NCBI RefSeq assembly: GCF_003702045.1
Contig: NZ_RBTP01000076.1
Span: forward strand, 1-64,000
DNA: 64,000 nt
Direction of reading: 5' to 3'
Source of the DNA: Pseudomonas viridiflava
GTDB taxonomy: Bacteria > Pseudomonadota > Gammaproteobacteria > Pseudomonadales > Pseudomonadaceae
The translations under genes were made by a program, and so were the position numbers. The notes below the pieces were generated by a model, which was not told where the DNA came from, ran no database searches, and saw only the letters and a list, made by a program, of their open reading frames with translations. This document shows, one piece after another, positions 24,028 through 32,320 of the stretch; position 1 is the stretch's first letter, and each line of letters starts with the position of its first letter.

Positions 24028-24933
24028 TTATTGGCTTACAGCATGTTGCTTGCAACGCGTACGAAGCATGTCCAGAAGCAGATTGACCGGTTTGCTGAGT
24101 TGAGCACGGTGGGCACACAACAGATTCAAAGGCGCCAGTTCACCTTGCAAATGCGGCATCAATACCCGCAGACGCCCCGACCTTACATCGTCGGCAACGT
24201 CCAGCCAGGATTTATAGGCGATGCCTTCTCCCGCCACGGCCCAGCGACGCACCACATCGGCGTCATCGCTGAAGCGATTGCCTGTCACCGTCAGGCTCAT
24301 TTCTCGCTTGCCGTCCTCGAAGGTCCATCGGTCATGGACACGCTCGCCCAACATGAACAGCAGGCAATTGTGCTGTGCCAGCTGCTCGATCTGCTGCGGC
24401 TGGCCGTGGCGTTCCAGATAAGTCGGCGAGGCGCACAACACACGCCGGTTGGTCGGCAGCACCGGCAGCGCGACGAGGGAAGAGTCTTCCGGCTCGCCAT
24501 ACCGCAGGGCGACGTCCACCGGCTGGCGGAACAGGTCGGCAATCCGGTCCCCCAGCAACAAACGCACAGTCAGTTGCGGGTGCTGCTGCTGAAACGCATC
24601 CAGCCACGGCAGCAGCACATTGCGCCCCAGGTCCGAAGGTGCCGAAAGCTGCAAAACGCCTTCGCAGCGGTCCTGACTGCTGGCCAGCAGGCGCTGCCCC
24701 TCCTCAAGGCTGCCAAGCGCGGCGCGCGCATATTCCAGAAACCCCTCGCCCTCGGCCGTCAAACGCAGGCTGCGGGTCGAGCGGGCCAGCAGGCGGGCAC
24801 CCAATTGCAGTTCAACGCGCTTGAGCGACGCACTGGCCACCGCCGCCGACATGTCCATTACACGGGCGGCAGCGGAAAGACTGCCTAGGTCCGCAGCCCG
24901 AACGAACAACTGCAGGTCATCGAAACGCAGCAT
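24028..24933 (-). CDS. LysR-family regulator (CrgA-like)
   Basis: A 301-residue LysR-type regulator with an N-terminal helix-turn-helix (FDDLQLFVRAADLGSLSAAARV) and a C-terminal effector domain. It belongs to the CrgA/DmlR-like branch by motifs such as LLARSTRSLRLTAEGEGFLEYA. The next gene, a zinc-type alcohol dehydrogenase-like reductase, is divergent across 115 bases and is the expected target. LysR genes with this partner often respond to electrophiles or quinones, which is inference here. Confidence 0.83.
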   Translation of the reverse strand: MLRFDDLQLFVRAADLGSLSAAARVMDMSAAVASASLKRVELQLGARLLARSTRSLRLTAEGEGFLEYARAALGSLEEGQRLLASSQDRCEGVLQLSAPSDLGRNVLLPWLDAFQQQHPQLTVRLLLGDRIADLFRQPVDVALRYGEPEDSSLVALPVLPTNRRVLCASPTYLERHGQPQQIEQLAQHNCLLFMLGERVHDRWTFEDGKREMSLTVTGNRFSDDADVVRRWAVAGEGIAYKSWLDVADDVRSGRLRVLMPHLQGELAPLNLLCAHRAQLSKPVNLLLDMLRTRCKQHAVSQ

Positions 24934-25048
24934 GCCAGCCTCGAATTATCAAAAATAAATTGAAAGAGCCTGCCGTTTTAGCGGGTTTTATCTTTACTGG
25001 AAATACTTAATGATCCGCTCATCATTGTTTCCACACGAGGATCCGTTC

Positions 25049-26062
25049 ATGAAGGCCATTGCGTATCACCAGTCCCTGCCTGTCAGCGACGCTCAGTCAC
25101 TCAAGGACATCGAACTGCCAGAACCCGTCGCTGGCGCACACGATCTGCTGGTCGAGGTCAAGGCCATTTCGGTGAACCCGGTGGACACCAAGATCCGGCA
25201 GAACGTACAGCCAGAGAATGGAGAGCCCAAGGTGCTGGGCTGGGACGTTGCAGGCGTGGTGAAAGCGGTCGGCAGCGATGTCACCCTGTTCCAGCCGGGC
25301 GACAAGGTGTACTACGCCGGCTCGCTGACGCGTCCGGGGGCCAACAGCGAACTGCACGTGGTGGATGAGCGCATCGTGGGCCACATGCCCAAATCGCTCA
25401 GCTTCGCTCACGCGGCCGCCCTGCCGCTGACTGCGATCACCGCGTGGGAGCTTTTGTTTGAGCGCCTGCAGATCGTTCAAGGCAAAGGCGAAAGCGGACA
25501 AAGCCTGTTGATCGTCGGCGCGGCAGGTGGCGTGGGCTCGATCCTGACCCAATTGGCCCGCCAGTTGACCGCGTTGAAAGTCATCGGCACCGCCTCACGC
25601 ACCGAAACCACCGAATGGGTGCGTGAGCTGGGTGCTCATGAGGTGCTGGACCACAGCAAGCCGCTGAGCGAAGAGCTCAAGCGCGTCGGCCTGGCAGCCG
25701 TCACTCACGTCGCCAGCCTGACACAGACCGAGCAGCACCTGGATCAACTGGTCGAGGCACTCAAACCTCAAGGCAAGCTGGGGCTGATCGACGACCCCAA
25801 GTCGCTGGACGTCTCCAAGCTCAAGCGCAAGAGCCTGTCGCTGCACTGGGAGTTCATGTACACCCGTTCGATGTTCCAGACCGAGGACATGATCGAGCAG
25901 CACAACCTGCTCAATCGCGTGGCAGAACTGGTGGACGCTGGAACGCTGAAGACTACGTTCGGCGAACACTTCGGCACCATCAACGCCGAAAACCTGCGTC
26001 GCGCTCACGCTTTGCTGGAAAGCGGCAAGGCCAAAGGCAAAATCGTTCTGGAAGGGTTCTAA
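25049..26062 (+). CDS. zinc-type alcohol dehydrogenase-like / quinone oxidoreductase
   Basis: A 337-residue medium-chain dehydrogenase/reductase with an N-terminal GroES-like domain and a Rossmann domain starting LLIVGAAGGVGSILTQLA (about 155-172). The structural and catalytic zinc cysteines are absent, which fits NADPH:quinone reductase and enoyl-reductase-type members (the zinc-binding alcohol dehydrogenase family protein/QorB-like group). A CGAGGA ribosome site supports the ATG at 25049. It is divergent from a LysR regulator. The substrate is unknown, perhaps an electrophilic enone or quinone. Confidence 0.85.
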   Translation: MKAIAYHQSLPVSDAQSLKDIELPEPVAGAHDLLVEVKAISVNPVDTKIRQNVQPENGEPKVLGWDVAGVVKAVGSDVTLFQPGDKVYYAGSLTRPGANSELHVVDERIVGHMPKSLSFAHAAALPLTAITAWELLFERLQIVQGKGESGQSLLIVGAAGGVGSILTQLARQLTALKVIGTASRTETTEWVRELGAHEVLDHSKPLSEELKRVGLAAVTHVASLTQTEQHLDQLVEALKPQGKLGLIDDPKSLDVSKLKRKSLSLHWEFMYTRSMFQTEDMIEQHNLLNRVAELVDAGTLKTTFGEHFGTINAENLRRAHALLESGKAKGKIVLEGF

Positions 26063-26075
26063 ACACAAGCAACAG

Positions 26076-26107
26076 CGTTGGGTCAGTCACCCCTGACTGA
26101 TCCAACG
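26076..26107. terminator. strong bidirectional hairpin between convergent genes
   Basis: A 14-base arm CGTTGGGTCAGTCA pairs with TGACTGATCCAACG (one G-T wobble) around a CCCC loop. It lies 13 bases after the reductase stop and 10 bases before the stop of the opposing efflux gene. Confidence 0.7.
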
Positions 26108-26117
26108 GCAGAGTTGG

Positions 26118-27320
26118 TCAGACTTGAGCGGTTTGCGCCTGCGCATCCCGCCGCGCCTGCAGGCGACGTGTGTACACCGAGGCGCTCACGGCCAGCACCC
26201 CGCACAGGGTGATGACCAGCGCCATCGGCGTTGCCGTGCCGTCGTGCAGCACGCCCACCAGACTCGCCGCAGCCGCCGCGACGCTGAACTGCAAGCAGCC
26301 CAGCAGCGCCGACGCACTGCCCGCCCTCGCCCACTGGCCATTCATGGCGCACGCCGACGCATTGGGAATGATGCAGCCCAGGCTCGCGATGCAGATGAAC
26401 AACGGCACCAGCAGTGGCCATAACGCCTCGGTGCGCAGACCGGTGATACCCAGCAGCACAAGAGCCGCCGTCAGATAGACCCACACCGTGCGTGTCAGCA
26501 GAAAGGCCGGGCCGGTCTTGCGCAGGATGCGGGCATTGATCTGCGCGACCACAATGAAGCCCGCCGCATTCATCCCGAACAGCCAGCCGTAATGCTCGGC
26601 GGGCACGTTATAGAGCTTGATGAACACAAACGGCGAGCCCGCCACGTAAGCGAACATCCCCGCCATCGCGATACCGCCCGTGAGCGCATGGCCGATGAAC
26701 ACGCGGTCGGTCAGCAGACGTCCGTATTGGCGCAACGCCCCACGCAATGGCTGACGTGGGGTGGTGGCAGGCATGCTTTCCGGCAACCCCAGGGCGACCG
26801 CGGTCAGGCACAAGGCGCTGAACAGCGTCAGGCTGATGAAGATCGACTGCCAGCCGTAGGCACCGACCAGCATCCCGCCAAGCATGGGCGCCAGAATCGG
26901 CGCGAGCCCCATGACCAGCATCAGTTGCGAGAACACCTTGGCGGACTCTACCGCGTTGCATTTGTCGCTGACGATCGCCCGTGACAACACCATGCCCGCG
27001 CAGCCGCCCAGCGCTTGCACGAAGCGAGCACCGATCAGCCATTCAAGGCTCGGCGCGAAGGCGCAGGCCACGGAGGCCAGCGTGAACAGGCTGACGCCCA
27101 CCAGCATCGGGATACGTCGCCCGAAACGGTCGGCCATAGGACCATAGGCGAGCTGGCCCAGCGACAGGCCGAGAAAATAGGCCGCCAGCGTCAATTGGAC
27201 GTGTTTTTCATCGGTGGCGAAATACAGCGCCATAGCGGGGAAGCCAGGCAGATAGAAGTCGATGGCCAACGGGCCGAAGGCGCTCAATGCGCCAAGAATC
27301 AGAATTGTGCGTAAATTCAT
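26118..27320 (-). CDS. Bcr/CflA-family drug efflux transporter
   Basis: A 400-residue major facilitator protein with 12 predicted membrane segments and the family motif GQLAYGPMADRFGRR (about 56-70) between segments two and three. The N-terminal ILGALSAFGPLAIDFYLPGFP is characteristic of the Bcr/CflA drug:proton antiporters (bicyclomycin, chloramphenicol, sulfonamides). It ends in a basic tail (RRLQARRDAQAQ). It is monocistronic and convergent with the reductase gene. The specific substrate is not predictable. Confidence 0.87.
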   Translation of the reverse strand: MNLRTILILGALSAFGPLAIDFYLPGFPAMALYFATDEKHVQLTLAAYFLGLSLGQLAYGPMADRFGRRIPMLVGVSLFTLASVACAFAPSLEWLIGARFVQALGGCAGMVLSRAIVSDKCNAVESAKVFSQLMLVMGLAPILAPMLGGMLVGAYGWQSIFISLTLFSALCLTAVALGLPESMPATTPRQPLRGALRQYGRLLTDRVFIGHALTGGIAMAGMFAYVAGSPFVFIKLYNVPAEHYGWLFGMNAAGFIVVAQINARILRKTGPAFLLTRTVWVYLTAALVLLGITGLRTEALWPLLVPLFICIASLGCIIPNASACAMNGQWARAGSASALLGCLQFSVAAAAASLVGVLHDGTATPMALVITLCGVLAVSASVYTRRLQARRDAQAQTAQV

Positions 27321-27677
27321 CGGTCGTCCATAGCGATGCGGGGCAGCCGTTTAGTTTAACCGCCTTACCCGGCAGAGGACGGAATGCAGCGAAATTAATT
27401 CAAGATTTTTCCGATAGGGATAGCTGACATCCGTTGGTTAGGGCAGACCCTGTTAGTGAGCGGCGTACTTGAACGGTGAAGGCCCCACCCGGTCTTCGAC
27501 GTATGATCTGTCGCGCAGCAAACATCGTGGGAGCGGACCGGTAGTAAGGCCTGCGCATGCGGTGTATCAAATGCACTCAAGGGCCGCTGCGCAGCCCTTC
27601 GCTGCCGTCGTAACCTCCGAGAGCTCCCACGCCCTGCGGGCAGAAGCAGGCGTGCGTGCATTTTGGTGAATGAAAGA
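27321..27677. other. 357-base intergenic region
   Basis: The right two thirds are filled by an inverted-repeat element (27527-27630). The left third should hold the promoter of the efflux gene. Open frames across the repeat have no ribosome sites and are rejected as genes. Confidence 0.55.
27527..27630. repeat. REP-like inverted repeat
   Basis: GTGGGAGC at 27527-27534 pairs with GCTCCCAC at 27623-27630, enclosing further GC-rich pairing (GGGCCGCTGCGCAGCCC). It has the same outer arms as the elements at 11135 and 39744. Confidence 0.55.
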
Positions 27678-27875
27678 TCAGGCCAGTTGCGCCTGATAAC
27701 CTTCCTCGCCGATCAGCCTGACAATGTGCTCGGCACTCAGCGCGCTCTGCACCTTGACCTCTTTACTGGCCAGTTCGATCTGCACGTCGGCGGTCGGGTC
27801 TTCATTTTTTATCGCTTGAGTCACCGCTCGAACACAGTGTCCGCAGGTCATGCCCTGAACGTTGAATAATTGCAT
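27678..27875 (-). CDS. copZ: copper chaperone, heavy-metal-associated domain
   Basis: A 65-residue single HMA domain with the copper-binding GMTCGHC motif (Cys11 and Cys14), the length of a CopZ/Atx1-type chaperone. It should carry Cu(I) in the cytoplasm to CopA or to CueR. A CueR-type promoter 30 bases upstream points at it, and copA and cueR lie within 3 kb on the other strand. Confidence 0.9.
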   Translation of the reverse strand: MQLFNVQGMTCGHCVRAVTQAIKNEDPTADVQIELASKEVKVQSALSAEHIVRLIGEEGYQAQLA

Positions 27876-27904
27876 GTCGTGCTCCTCTGAAGTTGATGGG
27901 GCGT

Positions 27905-27935
27905 ATCTTCAACCTTGTCATTGTGGCAAGGTCAA
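27905..27935 (-). promoter_or_regulatory. CueR-type promoter of copZ
   Basis: On the minus strand TTGACC (27930-27935) and GAAGAT (27905-27910) are 19 bases apart. The spacer holds the dyad ACCTTGCCA-N3-TGACAAGGT (27912-27932), the classic CueR operator with one mismatch. The better -35 and -10 face copZ, not the gene at 28020. Confidence 0.75.
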
Positions 27936-28019
27936 GTTTTTGTATTTTCTGCCGGGCTGGCATTCGGCGTTGTCGTGGGCCAAGCTCCGTCATCGACGTT
28001 TACATCAGGAGTATCAGCA

Positions 28020-28400
28020 ATGCGCTGGTCAGTAGTCAGCCTCTTCAGCATTCTCGGTCTGGTCGCCGCAGCCCCCACCGTTCAGGCCGCTCAGGATTAC
28101 GGCATCCTGATCATTTCCCGAGAGCGCCTGGAAGTGGCAACCTCGTGTGAAATCGGCATTTACATTCAGGATCAATTGGCCGGACGTTTGTTCCAGGAGG
28201 ACTCGGTGTCCTTCAACCTGCCAGCCGGTCCGGTGTCGGTGCGCCTACGGACGTTACCCGGCAAGATCGTGGGCTGCGAGCCCGGAATGGAAGCACCGAC
28301 CAACACCACCATTCAGATGCATGCTGGGGATATCCTCAAGTACCGCATCGCAACCAGCCTCAAGGGCATGTACCTCAAGAAGGCCGACCTGAACTATTGA
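28020..28400 (+). CDS. small exported protein of the copper cluster
   Basis: A 126-residue protein that I do not recognise. Residues 1-23 look like a signal peptide (MRWSVVSLFSILGLVAAAP...VQA). The mature part of about 103 residues is predicted beta-rich and has two cysteines (TSCEIGIYIQ and VGCEPGME) that could form a disulfide or bind copper. There is no lipobox. AGGAG before the ATG at 28020 is good. It lies between two CueR operators, divergent from copZ and 70 bases upstream of copA, so it may read through into copA or be driven by the back of the copZ operator. A periplasmic role in copper handling is a guess from position. Confidence 0.72.
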   Translation: MRWSVVSLFSILGLVAAAPTVQAAQDYGILIISRERLEVATSCEIGIYIQDQLAGRLFQEDSVSFNLPAGPVSVRLRTLPGKIVGCEPGMEAPTNTTIQMHAGDILKYRIATSLKGMYLKKADLNY

Positions 28401-28407
28401 TTCGCCC

Positions 28408-28438
28408 TTGACCTTGCCCATGTGGCAAGGTTGATCCT
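28408..28438 (+). promoter_or_regulatory. CueR-type promoter of copA
   Basis: TTGACC (28408-28413) and GATCCT (28433-28438) are 19 bases apart, and the operator ACCTTGCC-N5-GGCAAGGT (28411-28431) is a perfect dyad. The arrangement is the same as the E. coli copA promoter. Confidence 0.82.
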
Positions 28439-28469
28439 TGCAGGCATCCAGTCTCAAGGAGTGAATGAA

Positions 28470-30668
28470 ATGCAAGACGCCATCACCTTCGACCTGCCCA
28501 TCAGCGGCATGACCTGCGCCAGTTGCGCAGGTCGAGTCGAGCGTGCCTTGGCCAAAGTGCCGGGGGTCAACAGCGTGACGGTCAATCTGGCCAACGAACG
28601 CGCCCACGTGCAGGCCCGGCCTCAAACCGATCCGCAAACCCTGATCAACGCTGTCAGCCACGCAGGCTACGGCGCGACCCTGCTGCAGGATGAACGCGTC
28701 GAAGCCGATCGAAAGGGCCGCCGCTTGAATCGAGAGCGGTGGGCGTTGCTGCTGGCGATCGTTCTGGCGGTGCCGTTGGTCGTGCCCATGCTTCTCTCGC
28801 CACTGGGCGTGCACTGGATGCTGCCCGCCTGGGCGCAAGCCGCGCTGGCCACACCGGTGCAGTTCGTACTCGGTGCACGCCTTTACGTCGCCGCCTGGAA
28901 AGCTGTGCGCTCGGGCGCAGGCAATATGGATTTGCTGGTTGCTATCGGCACCAGCGCCGGTTACGGCCTGAGCTTTTATCAATGGCTGGCCGCCGCACCC
29001 GGCACCACGCCGCATCTGTATTTCGAAGCGTCTGCGGTGGTCATCGCGCTGGTGCTACTGGGCAAATACCTGGAAAGCCGCGCCAAGCGCCAGACCGCCA
29101 GTGCGATTCGCGCCCTTGAGGCGCTGCGTCCTGACCGGGCAATACGCGTTATCGACGGCGTAGAACAAGAGGTCGCGATCAGCGCACTCCAGCTGGACGA
29201 CCGGGTGCTGGTCAAACCGGGCGAGCGCTTTGCGGTGGACGGCGAGGTCATCGAAGGACACAGCCATGCCGACGAGGCGCTGATCACGGGTGAAAGCCTG
29301 CCGGTGCCCAAGGAGCCTGGCGACCGGGTCACCGGCGGGGCCATCAATGGCGAGGGTCGGCTGCTGGTCAGGACCACGGCGCTGGGTTCGGAAACGGTAT
29401 TGGCACGCGTCATTCGCCTGGTCGAAGACGCCCAGACCGGCAAGGCACCGATTCAGCGGCTGGTGGACCGGGTCAGTCAGGTGTTCGTGCCGGTGGTGCT
29501 GCTGATCGCCTTCTTCACCCTCGCGGGCTGGCTGCTGGTGGGCGCGTCACTGGAAGTGGCTTTGATCAATGCCGTGACCGTGCTGGTGATCGCCTGCCCG
29601 TGTGCCTTGGGCCTGGCCACGCCGACCGCAATCATGGCGGGCACCGGTGTGGCGGCGCGCTACGGGATTCTGATCAAGGACGCCGAATCGCTGGAGCGCG
29701 CTCACGAAGTGACTGCCGTGGTCTTCGACAAGACTGGCACGCTGACGTCCGGCACGCCTCGGATCACCAACATGATTGCCCGCGAAGGCAACGAGGAACA
29801 CCTGCTGCAACGTGCAGGTGCCTTGCAACGTGGCAGCGAGCATCCGCTGGCCAAGGCCGTGCTGGATGTCTGCCATGAATGGCAGTTGAAACTCGATGAG
29901 ATCGAGAATAGCCACGCGCTAAGCGGGCGTGGCATCGCGGGCACTGTGCAGGGCCACGATCTGGTGCTGGGCAATCGACGTTTGCTGGAAGAAAGCGGCC
30001 TGCCGATGGGCGATCTGGAAGAGTCTGCGCGCATCTGGGAGGCCGAAGGGCGGACCCTGTCATGGCTGATCGAACGGGCACCCGAGCCCCACGTCATTGG
30101 CCTGTTCGCGTTCGGGGACTCGCTCAAACCGGGAACGGATGAGGCGGTACGAGCGCTGAATGCTCGCGGCATCACCAGCCACCTCCTGACCGGTGACAAT
30201 CGCGGCAGCGCTCAAGTGGTGGCCAATGCGCTGGGTATACGCGATGTCCACGCTGAGGTGCTGCCGGCTGACAAGTCGGCCACCGTGATGCAGCTGAAAA
30301 GCCACAATGTGGTGGCGATGGTCGGCGATGGCATCAACGATGCGCCCGCCCTGGCCGCCGCCGATATCGGCATTGCGATGGGCAGCGGCACCGATGTCGC
30401 GATGCAGGCGGCAGGTATTACGTTGATGCGTGGCGATCCGCGGTTGGTGCCTGCCGCGCTGGACATCAGCCGCAGAACCTACGCGAAAATTCGTCAGAAC
30501 CTGTTCTGGGCCTTCGTCTACAACCTGATCGGTATCCCGCTGGCTGCGCTGGGTTACCTCAACCCGGTGCTGGCAGGCGCTGCGATGGCGTTGTCCAGCG
30601 TCAGCGTGGTGAGCAATGCCCTGCTGCTCAAGACCTGGAAACCCAAAGATCCGGGAGATCAACCATGA
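28470..30668 (+). CDS. copA: copper-exporting P1B-type ATPase
   Basis: A 732-residue P-type ATPase that pumps Cu(I) out of the cytoplasm. One N-terminal HMA domain has Cys16 and Cys19 in GMTCASC. About eight membrane segments follow, with the transport motif Cys376-Pro-Cys378, the phosphorylated Asp420 in DKTGT, TGES in the actuator domain, the HP motif (SEHPLA) and the GDGINDAPAL hinge. AAGGAG decides the ATG at 28470. An upstream in-frame start would overlap the promoter. It overlaps cueR by four bases and has its own CueR promoter. Confidence 0.93.
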   Translation: MQDAITFDLPISGMTCASCAGRVERALAKVPGVNSVTVNLANERAHVQARPQTDPQTLINAVSHAGYGATLLQDERVEADRKGRRLNRERWALLLAIVLAVPLVVPMLLSPLGVHWMLPAWAQAALATPVQFVLGARLYVAAWKAVRSGAGNMDLLVAIGTSAGYGLSFYQWLAAAPGTTPHLYFEASAVVIALVLLGKYLESRAKRQTASAIRALEALRPDRAIRVIDGVEQEVAISALQLDDRVLVKPGERFAVDGEVIEGHSHADEALITGESLPVPKEPGDRVTGGAINGEGRLLVRTTALGSETVLARVIRLVEDAQTGKAPIQRLVDRVSQVFVPVVLLIAFFTLAGWLLVGASLEVALINAVTVLVIACPCALGLATPTAIMAGTGVAARYGILIKDAESLERAHEVTAVVFDKTGTLTSGTPRITNMIAREGNEEHLLQRAGALQRGSEHPLAKAVLDVCHEWQLKLDEIENSHALSGRGIAGTVQGHDLVLGNRRLLEESGLPMGDLEESARIWEAEGRTLSWLIERAPEPHVIGLFAFGDSLKPGTDEAVRALNARGITSHLLTGDNRGSAQVVANALGIRDVHAEVLPADKSATVMQLKSHNVVAMVGDGINDAPALAAADIGIAMGSGTDVAMQAAGITLMRGDPRLVPAALDISRRTYAKIRQNLFWAFVYNLIGIPLAALGYLNPVLAGAAMALSSVSVVSNALLLKTWKPKDPGDQP

Positions 30669-31066
30669 ACATCGGCCAAGCGGCGAAGAAAAGCGGCCTC
30701 AGCGCCAAGATGATCCGCTACTACGAATCAATCGGCCTGTTGCAGGCGGCACATCGCAGTGACAGCGGTTACAGGATTTACAGCCCGGAAGACCTGCACA
30801 CACTGGCCTTCATCAAGCGCTCACGGGACCTGGGGTTTTCGCTGGAGGAAGTCGGCACACTGCTGGCCCTCTGGCAGGACCGCCAACGCGCCAGCGCCGA
30901 CGTCAAAGCGCTTGCGCACCAGCACATTGTCGAGCTGAACCGGAAGATCAGCGAACTGGCAGGCCTACGCGACACCCTTCAGGACCTGGTGGAGCACTGC
31001 CAGGGCAACGACCGCCCCGATTGCCCGATCCTCAAGGATCTGGCATCGGGCGGGTGCCGTTCATGA
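30665..31066 (+). CDS. cueR: Cu(I)-responsive MerR-family regulator
   Basis: A 133-residue MerR-type regulator with the helix-turn-helix at residues 2-40. The Cu(I)-binding cysteines are Cys112 and Cys120 in CQGNDRPDC, and Ser77 marks a monovalent-metal sensor, the same positions as in E. coli CueR. It is translationally coupled to copA (ATGA overlap). Its targets are the two dyads at 27912 and 28411. A short CC-free tail (GGCRS) with one extra cysteine ends the protein. Confidence 0.92.
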   Translation: MNIGQAAKKSGLSAKMIRYYESIGLLQAAHRSDSGYRIYSPEDLHTLAFIKRSRDLGFSLEEVGTLLALWQDRQRASADVKALAHQHIVELNRKISELAGLRDTLQDLVEHCQGNDRPDCPILKDLASGGCRS

Positions 31067-31173
31067 TGTGTCGCAGAGCTCACGGAATGCAGCCCCACGC
31101 ACAGCAGGGCACGATCAGTGTGCTTGAGGTTTGTGATCGCTCCCACGCTCCCGCGTAGTAGTGCAGCTCAGGA

Positions 31174-31207
31174 CGCTCCGCATCCGCTTTCAGGCTGACG
31201 CGGAGCG
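31174..31207. terminator. hairpin downstream of RIO kinase gene
   Basis: CGCTCCGC at 31174-31181 pairs with GCGGAGCG at 31200-31207. It lies just beyond the stop of the leftward kinase gene, within a degraded REP-like stretch that begins near 31097. Confidence 0.45.
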
Positions 31208-31213
31208 CATCTG

Positions 31214-32110
31214 TCACTGCAACCAGGGCGGTGGCGGCTCTTCGGCGGACTTGCTCGGCGGTGCATCGTCGGCTGCGCGGGCGGCCTGACGGCGGGCTTC
31301 GTCCAGACGGGCCGCTTCGATTTCGCGCAGTACGCCGCCCACATCGGCTTCGTCCTCCGGCTCGTCGAACTCCCCGGTCAACACGGTCGTGGGCGACAAC
31401 GTACCCGCCTCGTAATACGACCACATTTCCTTGGCGAACTTGGTCTTTCTGAGTTCCGGCGCAAAACGACCGAAATACAAAGCCATGTTGCCGACGTCCC
31501 GCTCAAGCATGCTGAACGCATGGTTATTGCCCGCCGCATCCACCGCCTGAGGCAAGTCGATGATGACCGGGCCACTCGGCGCCAGCAGCACGTTGAACTC
31601 GGACAGGTCACCGTGCACCAGACCGGCACACAACATCAGCACGATCTGTTCGATCAGGAAGGCGTGGTACTCCCGCGCCTGATCCGGCTCCAGTACCACA
31701 TCGTTCAGACGCGGCGCAGCGTCGCCGTATTCGTCGGCCACCAGCTCCATCAGCAGCACGCCTTCCAGGAAGTCATACGGCTTGGGCACTCGCACGCCCG
31801 CGCTGGCCAGACGGAACAGGGCTGCCACCTCAGCGTTCTGCCAGGCGTCTTCGGTTTCTTTGCGGCCGAACTTGGAACCCTTGGCCATTGCCCGAGCCTG
31901 TCGGCTGTTGCGTACCTTGCGACCTTCCTGATACTCGGCCGCCTGGCGGAAACTGCGTTTGTTCGCCTCCTTGTAAACCTTGGCACACCGCAGCTCTTTG
32001 CCGCAGCGCACCACATAAACAGCTGCCTCTTTACCACTCATGAGTGGGCGCAGCACCTCGTCGACCAGACCGTCTTCGATCAGGGGTTCAATGCGTTTAG
32101 GAGTTTTCAT
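31214..32110 (-). CDS. RIO1-type atypical serine kinase
   Basis: A 298-residue RIO-family protein kinase. The phosphate loop is SGKEAAVYVV (about 25-34), the ATP lysine Lys44 is in RCAKVYK, the catalytic loop is HGDLSEFNVLL (Asp168), and the metal-binding Asp185 is in IIDLPQAVD. All key residues are present. The C-terminal 50 residues are acidic and low-complexity (EPEDEADV, PPSKSAEEPPPPWLQ). RIO kinases act in ribosome maturation in eukaryotes and archaea. The role of the proteobacterial form is not known. The gene is monocistronic. Confidence 0.87.
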   Translation of the reverse strand: MKTPKRIEPLIEDGLVDEVLRPLMSGKEAAVYVVRCGKELRCAKVYKEANKRSFRQAAEYQEGRKVRNSRQARAMAKGSKFGRKETEDAWQNAEVAALFRLASAGVRVPKPYDFLEGVLLMELVADEYGDAAPRLNDVVLEPDQAREYHAFLIEQIVLMLCAGLVHGDLSEFNVLLAPSGPVIIDLPQAVDAAGNNHAFSMLERDVGNMALYFGRFAPELRKTKFAKEMWSYYEAGTLSPTTVLTGEFDEPEDEADVGGVLREIEAARLDEARRQAARAADDAPPSKSAEEPPPPWLQ

Positions 32111-32151
32111 CAGCTTTTATTGTGGGTCCTTTGTGGCCAGATACGCGATTG

Positions 32152-32168
32152 TTGCCGTTATACGGCAA
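32152..32168. promoter_or_regulatory. perfect short palindrome upstream of RIO gene
   Basis: TTGCCGT-TAT-ACGGCAA is a perfect 7-base dyad with a 3-base centre, about 42 bases upstream of the kinase start. It could be an operator or a small hairpin. No T-run follows on either strand. Confidence 0.4.
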
Positions 32169-32320
32169 TCCTCCGCCAGCGAGTAGGGGGAACGTCTTTT
32201 GAATTGTGCGGATTATTGCCAAAAAACCACCCAACACCCCGGTTTAAAGCACCTTTCGTGCCGCATGAGGCTGCAAAGATATTGCGCAGCAAAACGTGTA
32301 GCCACTAATGAGCACCGACA

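Noticed and set aside
27469..27669. Possible 66-codon gene before copZ
   Set aside because: It is mostly made of the inverted-repeat element at 27527-27630.
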